Positions 24,163-33,398 of a stretch of 64,000 nucleotides of DNA are shown piece by piece. This DNA is from Rudanella paleaurantiibacter (GTDB taxonomy: Bacteria; Bacteroidota; Bacteroidia; Cytophagales; Spirosomataceae). Each line of letters starts with the position of its first letter. Position 1 is the stretch's first letter. The stretch is taken from the NCBI RefSeq assembly GCF_009184635.1, contig NZ_WELI01000001.1:496001-560000 (forward strand), read 5' to 3'. The position numbers were made by a program, and so were the translations under genes. The notes beneath the pieces were generated by a model. That model did no database searches. It was given only the letters and a program-made list of their open reading frames with translations, and was not told the origin of the DNA.

Positions 24163-25422
24163 TTAGGTTTCTCCTTCGAGCATGACGGCCCCGACGGTTA
24201 CGTTGCTGGTCTCGTCGATCAGAATAGCCCCGCCGTTGGTCCGGTTCAGGGCGTAGGTATCGAATGCTACCGGCTGAGCGGTTCGTAAAACCACTTTGGC
24301 GAGGTCGTTCAGCTTAAGGCTTTCTACCTCTTCGACATGTTCGTACGTCTCAATGTTGAGCCGGTACGGAATCTCGCGGATCGAGCAGCGGGTGCGGGCC
24401 GTGCCTACCTGCAACACGTACTTGCTACCCACTTTAAGCTCTTTCGTGTCCATCCAGCAAAGCATCCCTTCTACGTTCTGGGCCACAATCGGCTGGGTAT
24501 CGCTGCGAACAATGAGGTCACCCCGGCTGATGTCGATGTCGTCGAACAGATGCAGGATCACCGACTGTCCGGCTTCGGCTTCGGTCAGGTCCTGCTCGTT
24601 GAACTCAATGCGGCTGATGGTTGAGGTTTGAGCCGACGGCAGTACCGTTACGGCATCGCCTACGCGGAACGCACCACTGTTGATTTTGCCCGCATAGCCC
24701 CGGTAATCGTGCAGTTCGGTGGTTTGTGGCCGAATAACGTACTGCACCGGAAAACGGGGTAGCGTCAAGTTGGTATCGTTGCTCAGTTCAACTGTTTCGA
24801 GGTGTTCGAGCAGGGTAGGGCCCTCGTACCACGGCATATTGGCCGACCGGTCGACTACGTTGTCGCCGTTGAGCGCGCTCATCGGGATAAAGCTTACCTG
24901 GCTGACATTGAGCTTTTTAGCCAGTTCGGCATACTGGATGCAGATATCCGAAAATGCATCCTGGGCGTAATCGACCAGATCCATTTTGTTGATAGCAACC
25001 ACAATGTGCGGAATGCCCAATAGGCTGGCAATGAGCGAGTGACGCCGGGTTTGCTCCACTACACCATTGCGGGCGTCGATGAGCACAATGGCCAATTGGC
25101 AGTTCGACGCGCCCGTTACCATGTTGCGGGTGTACTGAATATGCCCCGGCGCATCGACAATGATAAACTTGCGCACCGGCGTCTGGAAATACCGGTACGC
25201 TACGTCGATGGTGATGCCCTGCTCACGTTCTGAGCGCAGACCATCGGTCAGCAGGGCGAGGTCGATACCCCCGCCATCGCCCTGATTTTTGGTTTTGCTG
25301 GCCCGCTCAATGGCTTCGAGCTGATCGACCAGAATGGATTTGGAATCGTACAGCAGCCGTCCGATGAGGGTACTTTTCCCATCATCCACGCTACCGCAGG
25401 TTATAAAACGTAGTAAGTCCAT
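24163..25422 (-). CDS. cysN: Sulfate adenylyltransferase subunit 1 (GTPase)
   Basis: About 419 residues. EF-Tu-like GTPase that drives APS formation by CysD. G1 is GSVDDGKST at the N-terminus, G3 is DAPGHIQY, and G4 is NKMDLVD. Two beta-barrel domains follow from about residue 230. It ends without a fused APS kinase (CysC) domain, and no cysC is nearby, consistent with direct reduction of APS. The start may be 25422 or 25428. It is the last gene of the cysH-cysD-cysN unit. Confidence 0.96.
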   Translation of the reverse strand: MDLLRFITCGSVDDGKSTLIGRLLYDSKSILVDQLEAIERASKTKNQGDGGGIDLALLTDGLRSEREQGITIDVAYRYFQTPVRKFIIVDAPGHIQYTRNMVTGASNCQLAIVLIDARNGVVEQTRRHSLIASLLGIPHIVVAINKMDLVDYAQDAFSDICIQYAELAKKLNVSQVSFIPMSALNGDNVVDRSANMPWYEGPTLLEHLETVELSNDTNLTLPRFPVQYVIRPQTTELHDYRGYAGKINSGAFRVGDAVTVLPSAQTSTISRIEFNEQDLTEAEAGQSVILHLFDDIDISRGDLIVRSDTQPIVAQNVEGMLCWMDTKELKVGSKYVLQVGTARTRCSIREIPYRLNIETYEHVEEVESLKLNDLAKVVLRTAQPVAFDTYALNRTNGGAILIDETSNVTVGAVMLEGET

Positions 25423-25428
25423 GCTCAT

Positions 25429-25511
25429 TGAGTGAATGAGCGAATGAGTGATTGAGCGAACAAGTGGGGCCTAAATCCATCACTCCATCACTCAATCACT
25501 CAATCACTCAA
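25429..25511. repeat. GAATGAGT-word palindrome between cysD and cysN
   Basis: One arm is repeated GAGTGAATGAGCGAATGAGTGATTGAGCG, the other repeated ATCACTCAATCACTCA. The two fold onto each other across a short GGGGCC-containing loop. The same word fills the cysH-cysD spacer. Confidence 0.8.
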
Positions 25512-26408
25512 TTAAAAATATCCTCCCTTTTTCCGGTCTTCCATGGCGGCCTCCGACATTTGGTCGTCCATGCGGGTTTCGCCCCGCTCGGAGATACGGG
25601 TTGCCTGAATTTCGGCGATTACCGCGTCGAGCGTGTTGGCCTGCGATTCGGAAGCGGCCGTGCAGGAAATATCACCCACAGTGCGGAACCGGACCGTCCG
25701 GGTCACAATCTGATCGTCAGGCTCGGGCTTGATAACTCCGCCCGCTGTAGCCATCAGCTTGCCATCGCGTACGAGGAGTTCGCGTTCGTGGGCAAAGTAG
25801 AGGCTGGGCAAGGCAATTTTTTCGCGTTGAATGTAGTTCCAGACGTCGAGTTCGGTCCAGTTCGAAATCGGGAATACCCGCACGTTTTCGCCTTTATGAA
25901 TACGGCCGTTATAGAGGTTCCAGAGTTCGGGTCGCTGCCGTTTGGGGTCCCACGAGCCAAATTCGTCGCGCACCGAAAACACCCGTTCTTTGGCGCGCGC
26001 TTTCTCTTCGTCGCGCCGGGCTCCACCAATACAGGCGTCAAACTCAAACTCTTCGATGGTATCGAGCAGGGTGAACGTTTGCAGCGCATTGCGGCTGGCA
26101 TTGCGGCCGGTGGGCTCCTTCAGGTTTTTCTCGCGGATGGTATCTTCTACGTACCGCACAATCAGGCGTTCGCCGAGGCTGTTGGCGAGCCAATCGCGGA
26201 AATCGAGGGCCTCCTGAAAGTTATGACCGGTATCGATGTGTACAAGCGGGAACGGAAATTTGCCGGGCCGAAACGCTTTGCGCGCCAGGTGCACCAGCGT
26301 GATAGAGTCTTTCCCGCCCGAAAACAGGAGCGCGGGCCGTTCAAACTGCCCGGCTACTTCGCGCATGATGTGAATCGCTTCCGATTCAAGTTGATCGAGG
26401 TAATCCAT
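25512..26408 (-). CDS. cysD: Sulfate adenylyltransferase subunit 2
   Basis: 298 residues from the ATG at 26408 (MDYLDQLESEA). A longer frame to 26471 is just translated repeat (HSFTHSPIHS). ATP pyrophosphatase family: the SGGKDS P-loop lies near residue 30, and the LDTIEEFEFDACIGGARRDEE block is typical of CysD. The C-terminus ends ...EDRKKGGYF as in the family. With CysN it makes APS from sulfate and ATP in the cytoplasm. Confidence 0.97.
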   Translation of the reverse strand: MDYLDQLESEAIHIMREVAGQFERPALLFSGGKDSITLVHLARKAFRPGKFPFPLVHIDTGHNFQEALDFRDWLANSLGERLIVRYVEDTIREKNLKEPTGRNASRNALQTFTLLDTIEEFEFDACIGGARRDEEKARAKERVFSVRDEFGSWDPKRQRPELWNLYNGRIHKGENVRVFPISNWTELDVWNYIQREKIALPSLYFAHERELLVRDGKLMATAGGVIKPEPDDQIVTRTVRFRTVGDISCTAASESQANTLDAVIAEIQATRISERGETRMDDQMSEAAMEDRKKGGYF

Positions 26409-26499
26409 TTTTAATGAGTGAATTGGCGAATGAGTGAATGAGTGAATCGTTGGCTGTCGCGCTTGCGTCATTCGCTAATTCACTCAATCACTCATTCAC
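26409..26499. repeat. GAATGAGT-word palindrome between cysH and cysD
   Basis: Left arm GAATTGGCGAATGAGTGAATGAGTGAAT, right arm ATTCACTCAATCACTCATTCACTCAT, separated by a 30-nt GC-richer loop. It occupies the whole intergenic spacer of co-directional genes. Confidence 0.8.
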
Positions 26500-27213
26500 T
26501 CATTTACTATGTAGTCCACATTCCTTTTTCGAGTTGTCTTCCCACCACCAGCGGCCGGCGCGGAAGTCTTCGCCGGGTTGAATGGCGCGGGTGCAGGGCT
26601 GACAGCCAATGCTCACAAAGCCCCGGTCGTGAAGCGGGTTGTAGGGGACATTGTTGGCCCGTACATACTCTTTCACTTGCTCAAAGGTCCAGTCCATAAG
26701 CGGGTGGAACTTAAAAAGTCCGTGGGCTTCGTCCCATTCCAGTTGGGGCATGCTCGTGCGGTTGGCCGACTGCTCGGCCCGAATGCCCGTAATCCAGATT
26801 TTCTGACCGGCCAGGGCGCGGTTGAGGGGCTCTACCTTTCGGATAAAGCAGCACTCTTTACGGTTTTCGACCGACTCATACATGCTAAACGGCCCTTTGC
26901 CCGTCATTAAGGCCTCCACAGCTTCCTGCTTCGGGTACATGGTTTCAATGGGAATCCCGTACCGGCTGAGGGTTTTGTTCCAGACCGAGTAGGTTTCACC
27001 GAACATCCGGCCTGTGTCGAGGGTGAAAATTCGGATGGGCAGATTATTCTGGACAATCAGGTCGGTAATGACCTGATCTTCATAACCCAGGCTGGTGGAG
27101 AAAACCACCTGACCGGGAAAAAGCTCGGCCAGTTTGCGCATGGCGTCGATCTCGGAGAGACCGGCGAGTTGCGCCGACAGGCTTTCGAGCGTGTATGTGG
27201 GTTCTGCTATCAT
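26500..27213 (-). CDS. cysH: Adenylyl-sulfate (APS/PAPS) reductase
   Basis: 237 residues from the ATG at 27213; the TTG at 27231 is not needed. Cys121-Cys122 (RKECCFIRK) and Cys204/Cys207 (IGCQPC) make the four-Cys set that binds a [4Fe-4S] cluster in APS-using reductases, and the catalytic Cys232 is in ECGLH at the C-terminus. The cluster and the absence of APS kinase argue for APS as the substrate. First gene of cysH-cysD-cysN. Confidence 0.95.
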   Translation of the reverse strand: MIAEPTYTLESLSAQLAGLSEIDAMRKLAELFPGQVVFSTSLGYEDQVITDLIVQNNLPIRIFTLDTGRMFGETYSVWNKTLSRYGIPIETMYPKQEAVEALMTGKGPFSMYESVENRKECCFIRKVEPLNRALAGQKIWITGIRAEQSANRTSMPQLEWDEAHGLFKFHPLMDWTFEQVKEYVRANNVPYNPLHDRGFVSIGCQPCTRAIQPGEDFRAGRWWWEDNSKKECGLHSK

Positions 27214-27234
27214 GTGTTGCCGTAATGACAAAAT

Positions 27235-28341
27235 CTAACGAATCTTTATTGTCTTTCCTGTTTTCGCCGAGGTACGGGCGGCTTCCAGAATCTCCATTAC
27301 AACCAGGTTATTAGGCAGTGACGTTAGGTTGTCGATCTCTTTTTCGTCACCGCGTACCACTCGGGCCAGATACGCAAACGGATCGGGGGCGGGGGCATCG
27401 GCCGAGGTCGCTTCCTGTATCCGTTCCGGTTCGCGTTCGTTCAGCCGAACCCGCATTCGTTTGGCGTCGAGGGCCATAATCGAGCCCGTTTGTCCGTACA
27501 CTTCCATGTCTTTGCGGGCGTAGGGCCAATTCCACGAGGCCTGAATAACAGCCTGTGCCTTGGGGTACGTCACAATAATGGTAGCCTCGTCGTCGACCTT
27601 GGGGTAAATATCGGGCTTGATTTGCGCGGTCACGGCCATTACGCTCGTGGGTCGTTGGCCCTGCATGAGCCACGTTGCCAGATTAGCCCCGTAACAACCA
27701 AAATCGAACAGAGCCCCGGCCCCGTTCTCGACCGGATCGGTGAGCCACGTCAGAAACTCGGGTGTACAACCAATTTCCTGAGGGCCCTGATGCCCGTCGT
27801 GAATGACCAGCTTCCGAACATCGCCAATGGCCTTCTCGCCGATGGTCATGGCGTAGGCCCGGTGGTTGCTGCCGTACCAGGTAGTTTCGTAATTCGTCAG
27901 CAACTGAATCTTGTGCTTCTGCGCCAGGTCGGCCATCTGCCGGGCGTGATCGAGGCTCACCGCCAGGGGTTTCTCAACCATGACATGAATACCCCGCGGA
28001 GCCGCCAGCCGAACGGTTTTCAGGTGGTCGATGATCTTGCCAAAGTCGGTTACGGCTTCGGGTTTGGTCGCGTCGAGCATAGCCTCGATGGTGGGGTAAA
28101 CCAAACTCATCGGGAAGCCGTATTGCTTAGCATAGCGCTCAGCCAATTGGCGGTCGGGCTCGGCAATGCCCACAATCTGGATGTCCGTTTGGCCTTTCTC
28201 GCGGTAGGCTTTATGAAAAACCCCGTGTACGTGCGTATGCACCAGCCCGACCACCCCAACCCGAACCGGTTGGCGGGCGGGGGTTTGGGCGTTGGCAACA
28301 TAGACCAGCATAACGAAGAATATGACCAGGCGCAACGTCAT
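27235..28341 (-). CDS. Exported Gfo/Idh/MocA-family oxidoreductase
   Basis: 368 residues with a signal peptide (ending VANAQ), so the NAD(P)-binding fold is likely used outside the cytoplasm, as is common for this family in Bacteroidota. The Rossmann segment VGVVGLVHTHVHG replaces the usual GxGxxG, and the EKPLAVSLDHA motif holds the family Lys (residue about 125). It probably acts on a sugar or sugar derivative. It ends 21 bp before cysH and lies between that gene and metZ, which is odd for a sulfur operon, so the grouping may be only positional. Confidence 0.85.
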   Translation of the reverse strand: MTLRLVIFFVMLVYVANAQTPARQPVRVGVVGLVHTHVHGVFHKAYREKGQTDIQIVGIAEPDRQLAERYAKQYGFPMSLVYPTIEAMLDATKPEAVTDFGKIIDHLKTVRLAAPRGIHVMVEKPLAVSLDHARQMADLAQKHKIQLLTNYETTWYGSNHRAYAMTIGEKAIGDVRKLVIHDGHQGPQEIGCTPEFLTWLTDPVENGAGALFDFGCYGANLATWLMQGQRPTSVMAVTAQIKPDIYPKVDDEATIIVTYPKAQAVIQASWNWPYARKDMEVYGQTGSIMALDAKRMRVRLNEREPERIQEATSADAPAPDPFAYLARVVRGDEKEIDNLTSLPNNLVVMEILEAARTSAKTGKTIKIR

Positions 28342-28481
28342 AATTCAGGTTGTTTGAATAGCTCCGAAAATTACCGTGGTAACTACATAATCCCGGACAA
28401 AGGCACGAGCGAGATTTAGATCAATAAAAACGGACAAAACTCTTTTTTTACAGGATAAACCTACTCAGCACCAATGAGTTC

Positions 28482-29687
28482 CTACACACTTTGGCGGAGG
28501 GCCTCGGCGCTGACCGTGGCCGCCTGTTCAAAGTCGGCCACGAGATCGTCGATGTCTTCGAGCCCTACCGAAATCCGAACCAGCCCCGGCGTGATGCCCA
28601 GCAGTGCCTTCTCGTCGGGCTTCAGTTTGGCGTGAGTCGTGGTGTTGGGGTTCGTGACAATGGTCCGTGCATCGCCGAGGTTCGACGAGAGCGTTGGAAT
28701 CTGGAGAGCATCATAAAAGGCCTGTACACGCTCAAAACCACCTTCCAGCTCAATCGTGACCACCGCTCCACCGGCCGACATCTGCGCCTTGGCCAAGTCG
28801 TACTGCGGGTGCGAGGGCAGGAATGGGTATTTCACCGTGGCTACGTCGGGGTGCTTTTCGAGGGCCTCGGCCAGAATGAGGGCGTTGCGGCAATGCCGCT
28901 CCATCCGCAGGTCGAGCGTTTCGAGGCTTTTCGACAAAATCCAGGCGTTAAACGGTGACATCGACGGGCCGGTATGCCGGGCAAAGAACCGAATCTGTTG
29001 CATCAGATCGGCCCGCCCAACGACGATGCCTCCCAGTACGCGACCCTGACCGTCCATAAACTTGGTAGCCGAGTGCACCGACAAATCAGCCCCGAAATCG
29101 ATGGGGGTTTGCAGGAGTGGGGTAGCAAAGCAGTTGTCGACGTTCAGAATGAAGCCGTATTTTTCTTTCAGCCGGCCCAGCATCGCCAGATCGACCAGTT
29201 CAAGACCGGGGTTCGAGGGCGTTTCCAGATACACCATTTTGGCGGCTGGCTTGTCGGCACTCGGTTGGATGGCTGCTTCCCACTCGGCCTCGGTGGCCGT
29301 GGCATCGACGTAGGTGTGGGTAATGCCCCACTTACTCAGAATCTGGGTGATAATCTGGTGGGCCGACCCAAACAAGGCCCGGCAGGCCACAATATGGTCG
29401 CCTGATTTAAGCAACGCGGCCATACTGGCAAACACGGCCGCCATGCCCGTACCGGTAGCAATGCCTTCTTCGGCCCCTTCGAGCATGCATACTTTGTCGA
29501 CAAACTCGGTGACGTTGGGGTTCGAAAACCGGCTGTAAATATTACCCTCTTCGGTTTCCTCAAACAAGGCTTTGCCCTGCTCGGCACTCTCGAATGTAAA
29601 ACTCGACGTCAGAAACAAAGGCGTTGAGTGTTCCCGGTATTGCGTTTTCCGCGTTTGGGTGCGAATCGCTTTGGTCTGTTTTTTCAT
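28482..29687 (-). CDS. metZ: O-succinylhomoserine sulfhydrylase (trans-sulfuration PLP enzyme)
   Basis: 401 residues, Cys/Met metabolism PLP family. The phosphate-contact residues YSRFSNPNV and GTGMAAVFA, the PLP aspartate in VDNCFATPLL, and the Schiff-base lysine in HSATKFMDGQG are present. In Bacteroidota this type usually takes sulfide and O-succinyl- (or acetyl-) homoserine to homocysteine; specificity cannot be fixed from sequence alone. It consumes the sulfide made by the nearby reductases. Start is the ATG at 29687. Confidence 0.9.
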   Translation of the reverse strand: MKKQTKAIRTQTRKTQYREHSTPLFLTSSFTFESAEQGKALFEETEEGNIYSRFSNPNVTEFVDKVCMLEGAEEGIATGTGMAAVFASMAALLKSGDHIVACRALFGSAHQIITQILSKWGITHTYVDATATEAEWEAAIQPSADKPAAKMVYLETPSNPGLELVDLAMLGRLKEKYGFILNVDNCFATPLLQTPIDFGADLSVHSATKFMDGQGRVLGGIVVGRADLMQQIRFFARHTGPSMSPFNAWILSKSLETLDLRMERHCRNALILAEALEKHPDVATVKYPFLPSHPQYDLAKAQMSAGGAVVTIELEGGFERVQAFYDALQIPTLSSNLGDARTIVTNPNTTTHAKLKPDEKALLGITPGLVRISVGLEDIDDLVADFEQAATVSAEALRQSV

Positions 29688-29703
29688 AGTGTTTTAGCCA
29701 TGG

Positions 29704-29768
29704 TTCACAGGATTGGTATCGGGGGGAAATCTGCCCATTGGCCGATCAGAACCCTGTAATCCTGTGAA
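29704..29768. repeat. TTCACAGGATT palindrome upstream of metZ
   Basis: Perfect 11-bp arms at 29704-29714 and 29758-29768 with a 43-nt spacer, between metZ and the transporter gene. Confidence 0.65.
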
Positions 29769-29788
29769 TCCTGTCCTAAATTAGGCTG

Positions 29789-30856
29789 TCAGAAAAACAT
29801 AATAATTTTCCGCAAACTTACGATAATGACTACGATGCCAACCATCACCATCATGGTTTTCACGGGCAACCGGCGCGAGAGGTGAGCGGCAATGGGTGCG
29901 GCAATGCTCCCGCCCAGGATAAGGCCGATAATTACCAAACCATACTGCGCTAAACCTACATACAGGGCGAACACCACCGATGAGGCAAACGAGATAAAAA
30001 ACTCGGCCAGGTTGACGGAGCCAATCGTGTACCGGGGGTGCCGACCGCTGGCAATCAGTGTCGAGTTGACAATGGGGCCCCAGCCGCCCCCGCCAATGGC
30101 GTCCAGAAAACCGCCCGACCAGGCCAGAATCCCGATGTTGCGCACGGGCTTTTTCTTCACCCGCTTGGTCAGGGCTTTTTTGATGATCAGAAAGCCCAGA
30201 ATGGCCGTGTACACCGAAATAATGGGTTGCAGCACTTTGGCGTATTCTTCCAGTGATGTCAGTTCCGAAATAACCCAGGCCCCCAGCGCGGCCCCGATTA
30301 CGCCCGGAATCAGCACTGCCCGGAACAGCTTGCTGTTGATGTTGCCAAACTTGAGGTGCATATACCCCGATACCCCCGATGTGAAAATTTCGGAGCTGTG
30401 CACGCTCGCCGTGGCGTGTAGCGGGCTGATGCCCACACTCATCAGAAACGTAGTGGCCGTAACCCCGTAGGCCATACCTAGGGCCCCGTCGATCATCTGA
30501 GCCACAAAGCCCGCCATCAGAAAGTAAAAAATCTCGGGGCCGATCTCCACCGAACTGGCCAGCACAGTCACCTTTTCCCAGGTGAAATAGCTGAACAGCA
30601 TGTGGCCTACCACCATCAAAGCCAGTGCTGATGTTGCGTAGATGATTATTTCCTTCCGATTACGCCGACGTAGCAGCGGTTCGGGGAGGTCGGTAGCAAT
30701 GCGGGCCGATGGAAAGGCTGTGCGGAGCGCTTGGGCCTGAGTCTCGGCGTTTTGGCCCTGTACCGTGATTGTCAGACCGTTAAGATCAAATGGGAGCGAG
30801 GCTGACGAGGGGTCAACCGATTCCGTGTCGCTGGAGGCCGCGTGTTCCGCCTGCAT
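29789..30856 (-). CDS. TauE/SafE-family membrane transporter (probable sulfite or sulfur-anion exporter)
   Basis: 355 residues. An N-terminal soluble region of about 85 residues precedes eight hydrophobic segments. The family repeats are visible around GFVAQMIDGALGMAYG and GGFLDAIGGGGWGP. TauE/SafE members export sulfite, sulfoacetate or similar anions. The soluble N-terminal part (DLNGLTITVQGQNAETQAQALR) is not part of the usual core and may be a small binding domain. Its place next to metZ and cysH suggests it handles sulfur anions. Confidence 0.88.
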   Translation of the reverse strand: MQAEHAASSDTESVDPSSASLPFDLNGLTITVQGQNAETQAQALRTAFPSARIATDLPEPLLRRRNRKEIIIYATSALALMVVGHMLFSYFTWEKVTVLASSVEIGPEIFYFLMAGFVAQMIDGALGMAYGVTATTFLMSVGISPLHATASVHSSEIFTSGVSGYMHLKFGNINSKLFRAVLIPGVIGAALGAWVISELTSLEEYAKVLQPIISVYTAILGFLIIKKALTKRVKKKPVRNIGILAWSGGFLDAIGGGGWGPIVNSTLIASGRHPRYTIGSVNLAEFFISFASSVVFALYVGLAQYGLVIIGLILGGSIAAPIAAHLSRRLPVKTMMVMVGIVVIIVSLRKIIMFF

Positions 30857-30998
30857 AAATAGTCTAACTATATCGACTTAATAGATTAATTCTTGAATGA
30901 AAAACGCCACACTGAAGTGGCGCTCATTTGCTGGGAAGTGTAACACAAAGGTCGTAGGTAAAGTGCAGAAAACCAAATCCAGAGCTACTTCGTCGGCC

Positions 30999-31571
30999 TC
31001 ACGGATAGGCTCGTTTGCCCTCGGCGGCCTGCCGAACGGTTTGGGTAATACGTGCTGTTCGGGTTTCAGGCCGTTTGGCGCCACCGATCCAGGCGAGGAT
31101 AATTTTGCGGGTACCGGGCGGAAACCCGTAAAAATTAGCTCGCGCTACGGAGTTGGCCAACAGGGCCGTTTCCAGCTCGTCGGGCACAAGGAGGTTATCG
31201 CTGTCGGTGAGGGCATCCCAGGAGCCATCCTGTTTAGCCTGTTCTATTTTGGCGAGCCCGGCGGCCGTCATTTGTCCATTGTCCATCAGGCGCTCAATAC
31301 GCTCTTTATTGGGTTGCGACCACACACTTCGAGGCTTGCGGGGCGAAAACTTGAGTGCATGCCGGTTATCGTCCATCTTGCGGGGTAGGCTGTCAATCCA
31401 GCCAAAACAGAGAGCTTCTTCCACCGCTTCGGCATAGGTGAGCGTGGGGTGGCCGGTTTTCTTTTTATAAAATACGAACCAGATACCCGGTGCGGTTGTG
31501 TAGTTGTCGGCCAGCCATTGCCGCCACTGTTGGCGGTCGGCGGAGTAAAAAAAGTCGAGTTCTACGGGCAT
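30999..31571 (-). CDS. YdeI/OmpD-associated-like protein (DUF1905-type C-terminus)
   Basis: 190 residues. The N-terminal YdhG/YdeI-like fold is marked by EALCFGWIDSLPRKMDDNRH and the FSPRKPRSVWS segment, and the C-terminal helices contain the FYGFPPGTRK motif. These proteins are soluble, of unresolved function, and have been linked to bacteriocin or stress resistance. It starts at the ATG at 31571 and is a single gene between the TauE protein and the DUF819 gene. Confidence 0.88.
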   Translation of the reverse strand: MPVELDFFYSADRQQWRQWLADNYTTAPGIWFVFYKKKTGHPTLTYAEAVEEALCFGWIDSLPRKMDDNRHALKFSPRKPRSVWSQPNKERIERLMDNGQMTAAGLAKIEQAKQDGSWDALTDSDNLLVPDELETALLANSVARANFYGFPPGTRKIILAWIGGAKRPETRTARITQTVRQAAEGKRAYP

Positions 31572-31609
31572 TGTTTTGTCTGATGAGTGAGTTGTTGCTT
31601 AATAGCCGG

Positions 31610-32749
31610 TTAGCGGAGCCACTCGGCTACCAGAATACCGAGGTACGTGCCGATGGCGTTGCCTAGCGAGCCAACCAGTACAGCCGGAAGCTGCAAGTCG
31701 GGTCGGTTGAGGCTGCGTGCTAAAGCAAGGGCTGAGGTTGCCCCGCCAATATTGGCTTGCGAAGCAATGCCCAGCACATCCCAATCCTGCCGAAACAAAG
31801 CGCCAATTCCAAAAACGATCAGGGCGTGAATAAGCACGAGGGTGCAAATCATGCCAAACAGAACCACGGCCAATTGCCCGTCGCGAAGGAGCGCGCCCAC
31901 GTCGCAATAAGCGCCAATAACGGCGAGAAACAGGTAAATAGCGCTCAGGCCCAGTACACGCGCGCCCTGTAGCCGGTTCACGGCCCGAAACTGAGCCAGT
32001 ACCAGGGCCAGGGTGGTCAGGATCAGAACAAACGGTAATGAAGAGACAAACGTGCCCAGCCACTGCGCGAGCCACATGGCTCCCAAACCCAGCGTAATGA
32101 GCAGGGCCAGATCGCGGGGGCTGACTGTTTCCGCATCGTTGGTCAGATCAGTTGCTGAAAGCGATTCGCTCGAAGAAGCCGTTTGCAGCCGGTCTACGGG
32201 CCGCAAGCGTTGCATGAGTTGCGGAATCGCCAGCGTTGCTACCATCCAGACGGCCGTCAGAATATTGTCGGCGGCCGTGGCAGCCACGAACAGATTGCCT
32301 GACTTGGCAACTCCGTAATGCAGGGCCACCGCATGGAAATTGAGTGCTCCGCCAATGTATGTGCCGGTAAACATACCCGCCAAAGCATAAAACTGAGAAC
32401 CAACGCTTTGGGGGCCATTAAACAGCCACATACTGACAACGACTCCTACGATTGTTCCGGCTGACCCGATCAGAAACAGGGTCAACATAGGCAGGCCCGC
32501 CCGGCGCAAATCCTGCAGGTTGACATTGAGCAGAAGGACAAACAGGGCAAACGGCGTGACGTAGCCGAAGATGGCGTCGTAAAGTGGGGTATCGGTGGTG
32601 GGTACGAGCCCGACATTAGCTTCAATAGCGGTCAGGATAATAACCAGCAGGGCGGTACCCAGGTGTCGGAATCCGGGCTTGGTACTCAGCCACTCGCAGA
32701 CAAAGATGTTCAGAAAGAGCAAACACAGAATAGGTAGTGGTTCGGTCAT
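31610..32749 (-). CDS. DUF819-family integral membrane protein
   Basis: 379 residues from the ATG at 32749 (MTEPLPILCLL); the frame to 32782 adds an unlikely leader. About ten to eleven hydrophobic segments. The NFHAVALHYGV and QANIGGATSALALA segments near residues 155 and 335 are characteristic of DUF819/YjcL-type proteins, which resemble sodium-dependent transporters. The substrate is unknown. Confidence 0.85.
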   Translation of the reverse strand: MTEPLPILCLLFLNIFVCEWLSTKPGFRHLGTALLVIILTAIEANVGLVPTTDTPLYDAIFGYVTPFALFVLLLNVNLQDLRRAGLPMLTLFLIGSAGTIVGVVVSMWLFNGPQSVGSQFYALAGMFTGTYIGGALNFHAVALHYGVAKSGNLFVAATAADNILTAVWMVATLAIPQLMQRLRPVDRLQTASSSESLSATDLTNDAETVSPRDLALLITLGLGAMWLAQWLGTFVSSLPFVLILTTLALVLAQFRAVNRLQGARVLGLSAIYLFLAVIGAYCDVGALLRDGQLAVVLFGMICTLVLIHALIVFGIGALFRQDWDVLGIASQANIGGATSALALARSLNRPDLQLPAVLVGSLGNAIGTYLGILVAEWLR

Positions 32750-32855
32750 GGGCAGGCAGTTTGAGGGTTGGAAGATACACAAATAACAAAAGCGGCCATC
32801 CAGACCTCAGCCGTGCTTTAGGGTCGGGATGGCCGCCTGTTGGGCGTAAGCCTGT

Positions 32856-33356
32856 TTATTTGCGATACGACTCTTTAAGGGTCACAAACTCTCCGCCCTT
32901 ATACGAGCCATCATTGATTTTTTTCACGAGCGCGTCGAGCTGGGGCGTAGCCCAGTCGGGAATATATTTATCGGGGGTTTCGATGAACACACGGGGGTAG
33001 GTGTACAGATTCCGGCCCACGCCAAACTGAACGGCGCAACGTTTCATGGCATCCGAAATTCCACCTTTGATTGGCTCAATATCGGTTCGGTTAGCGCCAT
33101 CGGTTTTGGTCAGGCGCGTCCCATCGGGCAGCGTTACCGTAATTCGGCACAGAAACCCGTCCTGAATTTCGGTAATGTCGTTTTGCCAGCCATGCCACCC
33201 GAACTGCCGGTCGAAGCGCTCCATCACGCAGCGGTTGGTGATGTACGGGACCACAATCAGCTTGCCGGTTTTGGTCTGTTGCTGTACACGCCATTCAATC
33301 TCGTCGGGCTGAATGGGGCTGCTCAAAATGTCCAATGGGTACTTCGTGTCTTCCAT
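32856..33356 (-). CDS. RAD52-like single-strand annealing protein
   Basis: 166 residues. The RAD52/RAD22 core is visible: a conserved N-terminal IEWRVQQQ start, the FGWHGWQNDI segment, the LCRITVTLPDG beta strand, and the GGISDAMKRCAVQFGVGRNLY helix typical of the annealing domain. Such proteins anneal complementary single strands in repair or phage recombination. It lies 42 bp from a uracil-DNA glycosylase on the same strand. No phage gene is nearby, so this looks like a host repair gene. Confidence 0.85.
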   Translation of the reverse strand: MEDTKYPLDILSSPIQPDEIEWRVQQQTKTGKLIVVPYITNRCVMERFDRQFGWHGWQNDITEIQDGFLCRITVTLPDGTRLTKTDGANRTDIEPIKGGISDAMKRCAVQFGVGRNLYTYPRVFIETPDKYIPDWATPQLDALVKKINDGSYKGGEFVTLKESYRK

Positions 33357-33398
33357 GTTTTTATAACGAAAAATAACCCCTGTTTCGTTCGTTTATGT

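Noticed and set aside
25452-26414. 320-codon plus-strand frame over cysD
   Set aside because: Antisense to cysD with all its catalytic motifs; no start signal and no recognisable fold.
31599-32075. 158-codon minus-strand frame over the DUF819 gene
   Set aside because: It overlaps a real membrane-protein frame in another register and has Arg/Gly-rich shadow composition.
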